Assembly (NCBI GenBank): GCA_011800805.1
Contig: MPNW01000034.1
Coordinates: forward strand, 53,323 to 117,322
Length of the DNA stretch: 64,000 nt
DNA from: Hirudo medicinalis
Taxonomy: Eukaryota > Annelida > Clitellata > Hirudinida > Hirudinidae
Reading direction: 5' to 3'
Shown piece by piece: positions 1 through 18,466 of this stretch. Position 1 is the stretch's first letter; every line of letters starts with the position of its first letter. Position numbers and translations under genes: made by a program. The notes beneath the pieces are model-generated. The model had not been told where the DNA came from, did not search any database, and saw only the letters and a program-made list of their open reading frames with translations.

Positions 1-62
1 GTTTCTTGGTTCAGCACTATATGAATAATCACATACTTACTATTTTGTTGGTGTTATTTTAG

Positions 63-1542
<1,480 letters not shown>

Positions 1543-1620
1543 CTTCTGAGTAACTGAACATATTAGTTAATCATTATAATTACCCAACAGAATATTGCAT
1601 CTGTCTTAAAATATGGTTTG

Positions 1621-1626
1621 AATAAA
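1621..1626 (+). terminator. Polyadenylation signal of PSMD14
   Basis: A canonical AATAAA lies about 80 bases after the PSMD14 stop codon in AT-rich 3' sequence. It is the only canonical hexamer I noticed close to the stop. Confidence 0.6.
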
Positions 1627-2273
1627 ATTGATTTCTATTGTGATTCATCTTGCTTCATATTACCTTCAAATTGTGGAAAACATCAAAAGTTATGCAACAT
1701 CAACTTATATCAGTGAAGTAAAAATGATGTGATATGGTAGAAGTACTTTTGACTTGTAACAATTTTTCATTACTTGATATAGAGAGATTTTCAGAAATAA
1801 GCTGCAAAGTAAATGTTAAGAAAAATACATAAAGTTTAAGTCAATTATGCAGCTTACTGCAATTTGTGCCAATACTAAGAAATTTAAAAAAGTAGGGATG
1901 TTGCTTGTAACCGTTTGTAGTTTTAACAAAATATATGAGCAGTCCAGACACGATGGAATGATATACAGTTAAACTTGCTTTAAAATGATGACACTTTTAC
2001 TTGAGTCCTTTTTTTTATTGAAGTGCAGTACTTTTCACAACACTGACTAACATCATTCATAACAAGATTTGAGGAACAAAGTTTTGCATAGGGTTCATCT
2101 AATTAAATTTTATTAGGATCTTACTGCTTAGGACTGAGGAAATTTAGTAAGCTTATCCCAGTAATACCTGCATTAACCATAAAATCATAAAGCAAGATCA
2201 AACAAGAAAACACAAATTTATTTATTTTAAATCTTCTCGGAATTTTCTTTGAAGTTCATGAACTCAGTCAATT

Positions 2274-2592
2274 TTAGAGGAGTTTATTCCTTTCCAGGAG
2301 GTGTTTTCCTTTCTTGAAAGCATTAAAACAATCAGTTAATTTGTAACGTATAGCATCAGATATGTTGGAAAATGTATTAGTAACATAATTAAGCTAAACC
2401 ATTTTCGGCAAAACAGATTTTAATTATTACCTCCACAAGAAATTCAATCCTTTTAGGATCTCGTTCATATTTATTTTCTTTAAAAGATTGTCTGATTCTC
2501 CTTTTGTAGTAACCCTTGTCGGTGTAAACAAGATTATTTGTATGCCTGACAAGAGTTTTATATAATTTCAAAACTTCGGTTCTGACAGACAT
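2274..2592 (-). CDS. ETFRF1: LYR-motif protein, ETFRF1/LYRM5-like
   Basis: Two exons, 2431-2592 and 2274-2312, joined in phase 0, encode about 66 residues. Exon 1 starts MSVRTEVLKLYKTLVRH and has the LYR-family hallmark (L-x-L-Y-K) followed by a basic stretch GYYKRRIRQSFKENK. This is the layout of LYRM5/ETFRF1, a small mitochondrial matrix protein that removes FAD from electron-transfer flavoprotein. The donor GAG|GTAATA is good. The second exon (KGKHLLERNKLL then TAA) is short and is placed by its acceptor and by rough alignment with the Q-G-E-F region of ETFRF1. The protein is therefore shorter at the C terminus than the human form (about 90 residues), and a different last exon is possible. 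A TTTATT (AATAAA on the coding strand) lies about 50 bases past the stop. Confidence 0.62.
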
Positions 2593-3959
2593 AGCTCAAT
2601 AGCGACTGCAAAATCAGATTGTGCGCTATACCCGGGCGATATCAAATAAAAACAAGTCCACTAATTTACTTGAGTAAAAAAATCTAACCTCAAATAATAA
2701 AATAATTTATTACTTCTTTATTAAATTTAATTACAGATTTTTATGAATGAAACAAGAATGTCTTTACAGTTACAAAGCATTTCATTTGCCTAAATTTATA
2801 AGTTAAGGTCAGCAAGACGGGAAATCTTGGAGATTTAGCCTCCCCAACTCTCTGGAAAAATACGACATTTTACCCTCGCAAGTTTGGGTTTCGAATCCAA
2901 GATTAGACACAGGGAGGGACTTCGTAACCAAACCACAGTCGCTCGAAATAAACTCAGTTTCTTTTCTTCATATAACAATACTGATAATGAGTATCAAGAC
3001 GATAGTTTACTCGCTATGCCAAATTTAAAAATAAAGTCCAATCAACAAACAATCATCAGTAAACATAAATAGGAAACGAATTTATTTGAAATAAAATTTG
3101 AGGACATAATTCTATTATCCTATACTCACTTATGTACACATCCACCAATGAATGCCACAATTTCCAATTCCACAAGTTCAACATTAATGAGCTGAGGCAG
3201 ACACATCATTGATAAAGAAATAAAAAACCAACCAACCAACAAATTAGTGCCAGGCTAGAATTAATTACAACAAAAACAAGCAAACTGTTCTTGCTTTGCA
3301 CCCCTTGAAGAGCCTGAAAAAGATGGACACTGTAAACACTCGCGTGTGCTCGTTGAAATTATGACATAACTCAGGAGAGAAAGGAGGATGGCTGCAGAAG
3401 TGCTGCAAAAATTTCTTTCAGCACATCTCAGCTAGCACATACAAAAATAAGCTAGAAATAAACTGATGCTTGCATTTACATGGAAAACAAGTCAAGGATT
3501 AGAATTATTGATTTCAGAAACACATCTAAAAGCTTATTATCGGATCCAACTAAATTAGTTCAATGGGTTATATAATCTGCAAGCAGAACATTTAGAGTTG
3601 CTTCATAAACAACATGGAGCTTCTATTTGTGCAAGGAATGATTTCAAGTGCTTCTCTAAATCAGGCTGTTCAATTAAAGTAAATTTATTTAGAATTTAAT
3701 GAACCAATGAAATTAGCATAATTATTCATAGAATGTTTTAGTTAAACATTAAAATACATTTGGAATTCTCTAAAATGTTAACAGGATCACATTAAAATGT
3801 TTTAACACATTATAAAATCACATTCTTGAGGTTAAAAGCCTGAACAAGAATCAATGACATCATAACCTTGAATTAATATTAACGTAACTATCCACATTCC
3901 TGCATAATCTCAAAAATCAATCTTTAGGGTCATGGAACATCAACCACACATGAAGCACC
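2593..3959. other. Intergenic, between the ETFRF1-like start and the ERK 3' end
   Basis: AT-rich sequence with no gene I can support. An open frame at 2884-3072 (+) has no recognisable domain or splice support. The part near 3261-3313 may hold an alternative ERK last exon, listed separately. Confidence 0.5.
3261..3313 (-). CDS. Possible alternative terminal exon of the ERK gene
   Basis: The last ERK exon contains a good donor (CAG|GTACGA, exon end 3974). Downstream, the acceptor TTTTTCAG at 3314-3321 opens a frame that continues in phase and stops at TAA (3261) after 16 codons. It would replace the final G-T-K-L by a short Ser/Lys/Gln/Cys-rich tail. The support is splice signals and frame only. 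Confidence 0.25.
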
Positions 3960-8633
<4,674 letters not shown>

Positions 8634-10622
8634 TTTCCTGTTTATGAATAAAAGTATGAAGACTACAAATATTCTGATCGCCGAAGGAATATCAGCGCAA
8701 AATTGTCAATTGAATAAAACGATCTTAAGAGCGCATTACCTTGCTTATTAAAAGCTAAATCGAGAATGCACAAACTCAGAAAGGGAAAAACGCCCTGATC
8801 AATATTTTTCTCTTTTTTGTAGATAATATCTAGCAATAATAAGATCTATTAATGCATGATATTTTGTGCAATTTTACGTAATTTCAGTTCAGACTTTTAG
8901 ACCGTTTGCCTACATTTTTAAGACATATCTTTCGAATAACATTAACAAACCTTAGTTCAGTATTTATTTGATGTATATCTTTAAATAATACACTGTAAGT
9001 CGAATAAAAATATTAATTTTTAGTGCTTATTCAGGATAACAGTTCTAGAGACCTTTTAAGGCCAAATATTTATGTTTTAAGGGTATGACAATTAATTTAC
9101 TTACTAAATTAGGTAAAATAATTATAATAATAGTTGAATAATTATAGATTTGTTGTTCTTTATTGATCTTAAATACGGCGAATATGTTAATATGTTAATA
9201 TCCATTAAATGCATTAAATCTCGATTTGTTGGACTTGAAAATTGTAAGGTCAAAACCTGCTGCTAGAAGCCTGCATTCTAGTAGAAGTTATTTTAATATA
9301 TTGTCCCAAATCGGCGATCAATAAAACGTATCTCCGATTGCCTTCAGGTGTATTGCGGGAGATTAAACTAAAACGTTTTTTAAAACTTAATGAATTTAAA
9401 ACTAAACGTTTTCAATGCAAAATCCAAATCAATATTCGGCTCCTTTTTTAGCTGCTAAGTACTCACTTAATCGAGATGTTGCTAAGGGTTTGAGAATTCC
9501 ACAAGATATTAAAAATTTGCGCCATTTTAAGGGTGAGGGAATTGCTTGTGGTTTCGAAGGTGCAATGAACCAGTCACTAAGTAAGCTAACAAAATGTGGA
9601 ATTCACCACGTCTTTCGGTTAGCCTATAAGCATCTTCGGTTCCACGCTGACAAGGGTTTACACTGCATAGTTGAATTTTATTCCCTCGGATGTAAAAGTT
9701 TTAAAATGTAAAGAGCAGCCGCTTTACAACTACGTTGAAATGTATTGCACTAAGAGCAATCACCTTAGTCAATTATATGGTGTTTCGTAGCTTATGTGTA
9801 GTGAGGTTTGCCTACTTTCGCAACTGAAGATGGTGTTGACCTGCAGGTCTTTCACGAAAGCCTTCATGATAGCATTTTCATCACTCCAGGAAGGTTATGA
9901 AGCTTCGCCAACCACCGCCCGATTCCATATTTGAGACATGATGATGTTCTATTTACTAGCTTCGTTAAAAATAGCTTTGGTCGACGTGTTATTCTGACAA
10001 CCCGCCAATTAATTAATTTGTTGGTATCCGATTCCACTCCTGAGTAAATCCATAAAATCGCCTACCTGTACGTTATGTGGCTGAGGTAGAACATCACGTA
10101 GCGACCTCAAACATTAGAATGCTCAACCTTTGAAGCGATTGAAACTCGCTTGATTTATCGCAACGTTTGACGTTTTAGACGTAAGATCTATTCAACCCTA
10201 ACCATTCGTTCCTGAGCAATTTTTAAATGAATTCTTAGACATTGCTTCAAGATCCTCACAGATCACAAATAGCCCCTACAACTTAATGTTAGTACTTAAT
10301 CACATATCATTGACTGCTTCGCATGATCTACTTCAGATTACATCTTGTCTAAAGTCTTGTCTTATCTAAATAAATTATCCAACCTCACATCCATCATAGA
10401 CCATCGCCCATCATTATAAACTCATTCCACAGCCTTTGTGTGTTTATCATTCCATCCCATATTGGTAATAAGCTGTTAATCAGGAACTACTCATATCAGA
10501 GGAGAAATTAAAAACTCTAACAATGTGATTAAAACTCCTTCATTTGAAAGAAATAAAAAGAAAACAAAATGTTCTATAAACAGAATTTAGAGTACAACTT
10601 CACTGCATCATCCTCTGGGGAA
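8634..10622. other. Intergenic, with one unrecognised open frame
   Basis: AT-rich DNA between the ERK start and the ENTR1-like stop. An open frame at 9415-9711 (+, 98 codons) is less AT-rich than its surroundings and is followed by about 400 bases of similar composition. I recognise no domain, and the frame carries no zinc finger, reverse transcriptase or signal motif. It could be a decayed mobile-element piece or an orphan exon. Confidence 0.4.
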
Positions 10623-13600
10623 TCATTCAGAACAACTGTTGGTCAAGTCAGACATGTTGCAGGAGGCCAAGAGATTAGAAACAGCCTTGAGGTTGTCCAC
10701 TCCAACAAGCAGCTGTCTGAAATTTTAATGTTACTTGGCTTATTTATCAATCAGTGGCTTCAATTACGCAATCATTAATCGAAGAGTAAGACAACCCGTC
10801 AATAAATCATTAATCGAAGCATAATCATTAATCGATTATTTGACCTAAATTAAGAATTTATGAGATATCATCCCAAGACAGAAAGCTTTCAACAAAAATA
10901 TCTGATTTTAAACCATTACTTATTCCTTATTTCCAAACTACTGGCTACTACAATGTGTTAGGTTCAAACAATGTAGGACGGGGATTGCTGATGAATTCTA
11001 CGCTCAAAGTTCATAGCACACCGTTACGAACTCGGGTTACACTTCATAGTTTGCGAATAAATAATAATGCGATTAACCAGTAATCAATGAGTTTCTCAGG
11101 AGTAATTATACCATTTGACATCGTGGAAAAGCTTTTGTAGGTGGGATGATGACTTTACAAAAATTTACAGTGCAGAGTCAGAATTCGAACTCAGCAATTA
11201 AGTTAAGCCTGTGATGTTTACCACATTAAAGTCACTCCGATCCAAAGGCACCTCATAATGATTCAACAATGGAAGAGGAAGATGACTCAGAGCAAGAGCA
11301 CGCACGTTCACAAATCACACGACAAATTAACTTAAAGCTGCCGAAAGTGGATAATCAAATAACTTAGAAATGTCCGCTCGGTCGTGCACGTCCAAAAAGA
11401 GAAACGACAATGCCACGTGGAATTCACACAATGCTAAATAAATGCCTGACAATATCTTGGTAAACACACTTGTCATTTGCTTAGCACAAATGAATACATT
11501 TTCATTGTAAATATCAATTGCTTAAAGTTTGGCTAAGAGGTTTTCAACTTAATATAAGTCAAGAGGAGGATGTAAATGCATTAATTATTTGGCATTTTCA
11601 GTGTCTTAATAACAATTATTGTGTTAATAACAGTTATTGCATCATTACTCACTAAAAGAAAGGGAATTGTGCATTGCATTACTTAAATAATTGAATCATT
11701 AATTGTGCCTCCAAAAACTTACTTCAAGAGCTTCTCAGCCTCGATGGCTGCCACAGCAATCTGGTGGGAAGCTGTCTCGACACGACCGTCCACGAACTTG
11801 TTGCCGCACTTCATGCAAACTGCCTGATTCTTCAGCATCTCCATTTTGTTCTAAACAAACATCCTCAACTTTAAGCCCCCACTTGCAACCATTACCTAAA
11901 ATGTGTTCGCTGCTAAGAGCTAATAAATTCGGCTAACATTCTTCAACATATTACAGATGAAGTTGACCTGCAACAATAAAGGTGCTCTTAGCTACTTAAT
12001 GATGATAATTATAACAATCACCGAAAGCTCAATCGAGCAAGTGGTCTTGCAACAGTTTTTTTGTGAATTCTTAATTTTATGAATTTTTCATCAGTTTGTG
12101 ATCATTTTGTGTCCCCTACATTCCATTCGGGAATGTTAGTGGTTCGACAGAGGAAAAATTAAAGTTGAGAATCTAAAGCTGAAACATCGACTTCCCTTCG
12201 TTCGGACGTCACGACCTCAGAAAACCAAGAGGATCAGAAGTGACTCAAGGTGCATTTGACTCCAGTGATGTCTATGTTTATCTCTAACAATGAGAGTGAA
12301 TTTTCAAAGACATTAATGTTGATGTTAACTTGGTGTTTTAAACAGCTTTTCCTTCCCTAACTTTTCATTAATTATTTGTGTCCATTTTAGTAAACTCCCT
12401 TCAAAGAGGTTTTTTGGACATTGCTTGTTTTTCATGTTCTTGGGGCCAAGAAAATAAAAATAAACAAATAAATAATGTTAACAACAACAACAATAATAAT
12501 AACAATGTCTGGAAAGATGATATCAGAGTCTCCACAAAACCATGGATGAACAGAGATTAAGATTGCTCTCAAGAGGACTGAGTGAATGGATCAATAGTTG
12601 CTGTCCCAGGAATTACTTCCAACAATACATAAGATGTGTAAAGGTTTGATCAGCTAATAATATAACAATCCACAAGATGAAAACCAAGAGTTGTGAAGCA
12701 GGTCTCTCGAATCCTTGGGGCACGTGATCCAAGTATGCCCAAGGATTGACAGATGTTCTTGGAATATAAAACATCAATTGGTTTGCATTGTTTCAAATTT
12801 TGTAGACGACAAGCAGGAGAGGAAAATCATGAAATTCACATCGCATAAGTCCACAAATGGGTGTCAAGAAATGCTCCAATACAGAACACCAGGGTTCCAG
12901 GAAGTTCCTATGACTTTGAAGAAGATGCCTGATGAACATTGTGATTGGAGCTTTGGACATAACAGGATATGTACACAATCAAGAGAGCCTTCAAATGCAA
13001 TGGAAGGCAGAAGACGAGACTTGAACCACAAACATTGAAATTTTCTATGAATGAATGATGGTTATTTGGTTTTTGAATGCTATTGCCTTCAGTTTTGTTC
13101 TCATTTTCTTCTATCCTTTGGTGATGTTAAGACCCGACCGGGGACATTAAATAATTCAGAGACACATTATACTCTCGCATACGTTTGTGATGCCAAGAAA
13201 AATAATAATAATAATAATAATAATATATTGCAAACAGCAAAAGTAGAATAGTTTGTCAAGCATGACATGAAAAATAATATCAACAAATAGACCCACATTC
13301 ATGGAAAGAAGCTGTTGTTGCAGGTTGATATTAATTTCTTTCTCAGTCTTCAACTGCCTCTGAAATAAAGCATCATGCAAGTAAATGAAGAGTTTCAATT
13401 TTAGGGTGATCCAGTGCAAACGTGGTGCCTGAGATCATTGCAATGCAATGCTATCGTGGTGATATATATATCGGACTAATAAAGCCACAGGGTCAAAAGC
13501 CTGTGATATTAGAAGGCGAACGTTGACGAAATAGTCTAAATCACGACATCGAACGAGACTATGTTTTAACGTAAGATTCGGTTAAGAGCATTTCAATTGA

Positions 13601-16280
13601 ATTCGTGAAATCACGTTGAAGATCAATGATGCCCAAGAATATATTACCGTCACTGATGTTATCGTACTCAGTTATATTTTGATTACACTTAAAATTTGAA
13701 CCAATCACAGTACAATTACAGTTTCAAAAAAAATCATGCAGGATTAGATAAGCATGTTAGCTATTGCAAAAAACAAAACAGCTAATCAATTAGCTGGCTG
13801 ATAATGTAATGGATGTGATGTGCAGGCATGCATAAAATGTTATTTGTAATCGTGCTCTCTCACATTGGATTTGTGCAGGTGACAATATCACAACATGTCA
13901 CCAACATTTGAATTGGATCAGAAAAAATAAAAAGGATCAGTTTCAGCACCAATACTTTGCTGTTGTAACTTAATTTATCATTAATTCATGTAGGAGGCTA
14001 ACGTGTGTGCATGTGTGTGTGTGTGTGTGCTACATTCCTCTATTTCTATATTTTTGTATAAAGTAATGCTTACATTGGCAACATTATTTTAAAATTACTT
14101 TGTGTAAAATGTAAAAAGCCAAATCATTGAATCAGAATGCACATGTGCACAAATGAAAATTGTGAAAACATTAACAATAGCATAATTGCAAAGTAATGGC
14201 CAGCAATAAATTTATTTAAAAACCAAGTTTTTGGTCAAAATGATGTTCATTAGTGCAATAATTCTTGGCATAAAGCTTAATGCGGTTAGGAATACCCAAG
14301 TCATTAATGCAGCGTCGCTGCTTCTACCACGTTATCAAATAGCAATGATTATATTATGACCTCCTGATGGCCAAAATAATTGTTGTTATCATAGTTACGA
14401 CCCTAAAGTAGCAAGCAGGAAAAGCACTGACGTTCGTCGAAACCAGGTTGGCTTCGGCCTGTTGCACCATCTTCTCGAGAGTGTGGATGTCATCCTTCTC
14501 GTATTTGTGAACCTCCTGCAATTGAGACGACAGCTTCCTTCCTCTGCATAATTTCATCAACAACTAATGAGGGGTCGACTCCGAACAACTTCTTATTTTC
14601 TATACCCAATGCCAAGCTTTAATCTGAGACAGAGCAGCATTTTTTTTAATCATTTGTGAATCATGTCATGATGTTAGTACATTACCACACAAGCATCACA
14701 ACAAAGAGCAGTGTTTCCTGCTGATCTGTCTAAGCATAATAAATGCTCAACACAACAACTAGAAGGTTAAGTGATACTCTGCAGCTTTAAAATAAAAGTT
14801 TCATCATCATCATCAAGGTCATCATCATCATCATCATCATCATAACCATCCCACCACTACCATCATCAACAAAAATGTCATGAGAGTGCTCTCCATGATG
14901 CTTTCTCAACATATTACCATGATTCAATGTGACCTTTTAACAATCTGTTAAAGGCAGTTTATGGATGTTATGATTGTAAGTTATGATTGTGCTCGAAGTT
15001 AAAACAACATCAAGACTTAAAAAAGAAGTTCCGTGTTGCAAGATCGCAATGTTCAAACAATCCAACCTCTCTCTTTCCAGTTGATAGGCTTGATTCAACT
15101 CTTCCAGTTTTTTCATCAAGAAAGTATTCCTAGCCTTGAGCTTCAAACAAGACAATGAAAGATGACGTCTGATGCAACTACAAATTTGAATGACGGGCGG
15201 CTGATGATGAGTTTTTGTTATGCACATTTCTAGTGGCTTGACATCAGTAGCCTAAGAAATACTTAAAAATCACATTTCCTAAGTAAGCACAATCAAATAA
15301 ACTTGGTTTGAAACACATATTTCAATGCTCGACAGGTTGGGACAAAATTGAGTTACAAATTCATATCTCATCAAATAAATGAATGTTTACAAAGCAACAG
15401 TAACATTGAACTGAATGCTATCTCAAGATTATATTTAAAATCTGCATGTTAAGGAATTACTTGAAGTAATGAACTATTTCATCCACAAAAAAAAAAATGT
15501 ACTTACAGATGCAGCACAGTCATTTGATGTACTGTCTCTTGCATGGGATGGCCCAACACCACTGTCTGACAAAAAGTCTGGTAGGCTCTTGACACAATTG
15601 TCTACCACTTCCCTAGAGATAAAATTCGTAAAACTCATACTCGATTGAGTCTCAACTTCTTCGACGGGTTGAATGTTCCGACTAAACGTCTTGGGCCTTG
15701 CACCCATTGAAGGAGCGGGCCTTCCATCCATTGTAGAGGTCATGTCACGAGCAAAATCTGGCAAATCGCTTTCGTGTGGAAGTTTGCTAGAGCGAGCCTC
15801 AGTCTCAGAAGTGTTGTAGTGATCTTGCACAAAATCAGGAAGGTCGTGTGCAAGGTCCAGGTTGGACAATCTGTTCGATGGAGGTCGATGATGACCATTT
15901 ATCAAGTTTCCATTTGATGCTTGCAGGAATCGTTTGAAACTGAAAGGATTGTCCTCTGCTTTGGACATTTCTGTAGAAAAGCAGTTGGTATCCATCACAA
16001 CGATGACTTTAGGAATTCAATGCCTATCTACAATTTGAACCAGTGAATTGCGCAGTTTCCATAAAAATTATTCCACTTTAAACATACTTTTTACATACTG
16101 CCCAGCAAATATTTATGGCACAAGTGTGCATACGATCACTTGCTGTAAAATACCTGGTTTTTTGTTTTCATTTTCTGCATCGTTTGTCGGAGATCTATCC
16201 GAGTGAATTTGGTCCTTATCGAAATATTTATTTTCGTTGCAATCTGAATTAAAGTCTCGATCGCTTCCTCCGGTTGCCAT
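10623..16280 (-). CDS. ENTR1: Endosome-associated trafficking regulator 1 (ENTR1/SDCCAG3) homologue
   Basis: Seven exons: 16154-16280, 15507-15970, 15067-15140, 14432-14543, 13297-13359, 11723-11850 and 10623-10716. They join in frame to 353 residues (human about 435). ENTR1 works in endosome-to-membrane recycling and cytokinesis. The N-terminal half is acidic and disordered, with the motif NPFSFKRFL (about residues 50-58) and three LPDF elements (DLPDFVQD, DLPDFARD, SLPDFLSD). The C-terminal half is coiled coil: KKLEELNQAYQLERER, then EKMVQQAEANL and INLQQQLLSMN. It closes with KQLLVGVDNLKAVSNLLAS, which resembles the end of human ENTR1 (K-Q-L-V-S-G-A-E-T-L-N). I chose the start MATGGSDRD at 16280; two in-frame ATGs upstream (from 16301) are possible. 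The long introns contain microsatellites at 13201-13222, 14012-14028 and 14807-14845. Confidence 0.85.
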
Positions 16281-17399
16281 TTTTATGATCATAAACTCCA
16301 AAATTCAACACCGAGTTCCCATGTACGAACCATGACTGTTGGGATTAGGCTAAATTCACATTAGAGCGGTGCTCTAATCGAAACAAATGAGCTAATCAAT
16401 TTTTTATTCAAAAGTTTAACCAGTTGAAATTTTAATGCGTGTTGTTATTGTATAAATTTGAATCTTAAATTTAATGTTGCTTACTACAAAATTCCCAGTA
16501 TTCGATTAATAACAAAATCGTCAATTTCAACTGTATTGTTTAAAACAACGAAAAATAATTACTTCAACTATAATTAGAGTGTCAACAAATTCTTAATATA
16601 TATTGGTTATCAAAATCCTAGGGTGCCGCACGAAAGACGACACGAGGTCATCTGTCTAGCAATAATTTCTATCTACATATTTATTTGGAGTCAAGAAGGC
16701 TCAGGATCGACGTGTTGCTGAGTCCTATCCGGACAACTTATGCTTTCAAAAGTGTCTTGTGCCGAAAATTATTCATTTTATATGTTCTTATGGATTCTCT
16801 GTGCGGAGTTACTTTTGGTTGTCAGGACTAAACAAAAGCGAGTCCCGCTCAAAGACATTCTTTACTTTATGCTTCGATTTCATATTTCGCGTTGTGACTT
16901 TTGAGTCGATTTCGGTCTGATCGCTATCAGGCTGACAACAATTGTGAAGAACAAAACTGCCAACTGTTAGTAGTGTGTGTTTAATTAACGTCCATTTCAT
17001 AACTAGATGATTAGGACGAACTGTTAGTAAGGGGAGACCGGGGTTAAATGCAACATGGGTAGCTTGCAACAGAGTATGCATATGAGCGCTATAAAATTTG
17101 AGCGTAAAATAAACTAGCCTAACTTGCATAGAATTGTTTTTATGTCTAAACAAACTAATTGGTTTGCTGGAAGTTCAAGATTTTTTTTATGGCAGACGAT
17201 TTTTTTATTTTCGACAAAAGTAAATATTTGTGTTTTGGTAACTTTTTTTTTAATTTAGCGAACTATTTTGATTTAATTTAATATTTATTGTTGTCATAAG
17301 TTGGATATGAAATTTAACTTGAAAATGCATCTAGTTGTTTTATTGCAAATCAACATGATCAAAGAAATTTTCCATCAAAAAGTCAATTAATGGCTCCGT

Positions 17400-17660
17400 G
17401 GTTGGTTACAACATTTTAAACGAGGTTGGTTGCAACCAGGATTTCTTTCAGACAATGTGATTCGGGGGCTTCTCTTATGCCTCACCTGCTGTCTGGAACG
17501 CATAAACCCCCCTCCCTTCCCTCATAAGAGCTCAATCATCCCTGGCGCTCTTCAAACGTCACCTCTTCAGGACACCAACATGAAGGCACAAGACGCTTCT
17601 GACGCTTCTGCAAATGGCGCATTATAAATTAACTATTGTTATTATTATTATTATTACATT
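17400..17660 (+). mobile_element. 3' end of a CR1/L2-like LINE (fragment)
   Basis: Broken reading frames encode the typical C terminus of these LINEs (S-P-A-V-W-N-A, then a basic F-K-R-H-L-F-R stretch). They are followed by a tail resembling gacgcttctgcaaatggcgc, then ATAAATTAACTATT and a TTA microsatellite. The same tail recurs at 37105-37170 and, inverted, inside 32676-32860. It is truncated, frameshifted and inactive. Confidence 0.55.
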
Positions 17661-17989
17661 TGTTGTAACCAACCCCGGTCTCCTCTATCAGCAGACTAAC
17701 TTGCAAAACCAGATGCAATTGAGTTATCAATGTAAACTAATTGATTCATTAATGTCATCTACAAGATTTTCAGCTTGACATTGATTTGTCACAAGTGTTC
17801 AGATGCATCTCGTGCTTTCAAAACTTATCATAATGATAATGAATGTGAAACAGTTTGATTATTGTGGCGTATGTTCAAAACGGATCTTCCAGACCACTTC
17901 AACATTGGGATTGCTTTCCCTGAATTGGAAAGTTTTGAGGGCGGAATGAAAACTAACTGGATCGGTAATCGGAATTGATACTATCAATA

Positions 17990-18085
17990 TATAGAGGGGG
18001 GAGTCTATTCCAGACCTGCGGGCCAACAACGTCTATAGACCTGCCATCCAGTGTCGCACTTCGGGCAGATGTTTTGACAATGACA
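17990..18085 (-). mobile_element. CR1/L2-like LINE fragment matching the copy at 29.5 kb
   Basis: The reverse complement reads through ...ATCTGCCCGAAGTGCGAC... and ...GTTGTTGGCCCGCAGGTCTGG.... It is near-identical in order and wording to 29535-29620 on the plus strand, where it encodes S-I-D-V-V-G-P-Q-I-W-N-R-L-P-P. It is therefore a second, short copy of one LINE family in opposite orientation. Confidence 0.65.
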
Positions 18086-18466
18086 ATTTGATACGTTCTT
18101 TACATGATTATCGTAAACTATCGATTAATCAACCTCAATAATCAACATTAATGTTTATTAGTTTATTAATATAGCAGCTTAACAGGAGTGCATGTTAACA
18201 TTTACCTGAGTTTATCCATGATATTCAATAGGACAAACTAAAACATAAAATACAAAAAATAAGCAATCCAACATTTCTGCATCAATACCCTATGTAACGT
18301 GTCAAAAGATTGAAGTCCTTGGATCGCTTGGATGAAATAAGATTTCCTCTTAAATCGCGGATAAGTTTAAGCGGACTTAATTAAGTAATTAATTGTCAAA
18401 CACACAAATTCAATTTTTAAAAAGGCATTAACTGAACTCCAACTTTTAGTTAAATTAACTTTTAAA

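Larger units (their letters stand above)
16281..18466. other. Intergenic, with retrotransposon fragments
   Basis: No host gene found between the ENTR1-like start and the globin stop. Open frames at 16809-17153 (-) show nothing recognisable. LINE 3' fragments at 17400-17660 and 17990-18085 are listed separately. Confidence 0.5.

Noticed and set aside
2882..2905. tRNA gene suggested by gggtttcgaatccaag
   Set aside because: The B-box-like string has no matching A box or cloverleaf upstream.
9415..9711. 98-codon plus-strand frame as a gene
   Set aside because: No domain, no splice partners and no conservation argument available; kept only as a note in the intergenic entry.
12715..13038. 107-codon frame inside an ENTR1 intron, as a nested gene
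   Set aside because: No recognisable motif; both strands are open here and there is no start or end signal beyond chance.
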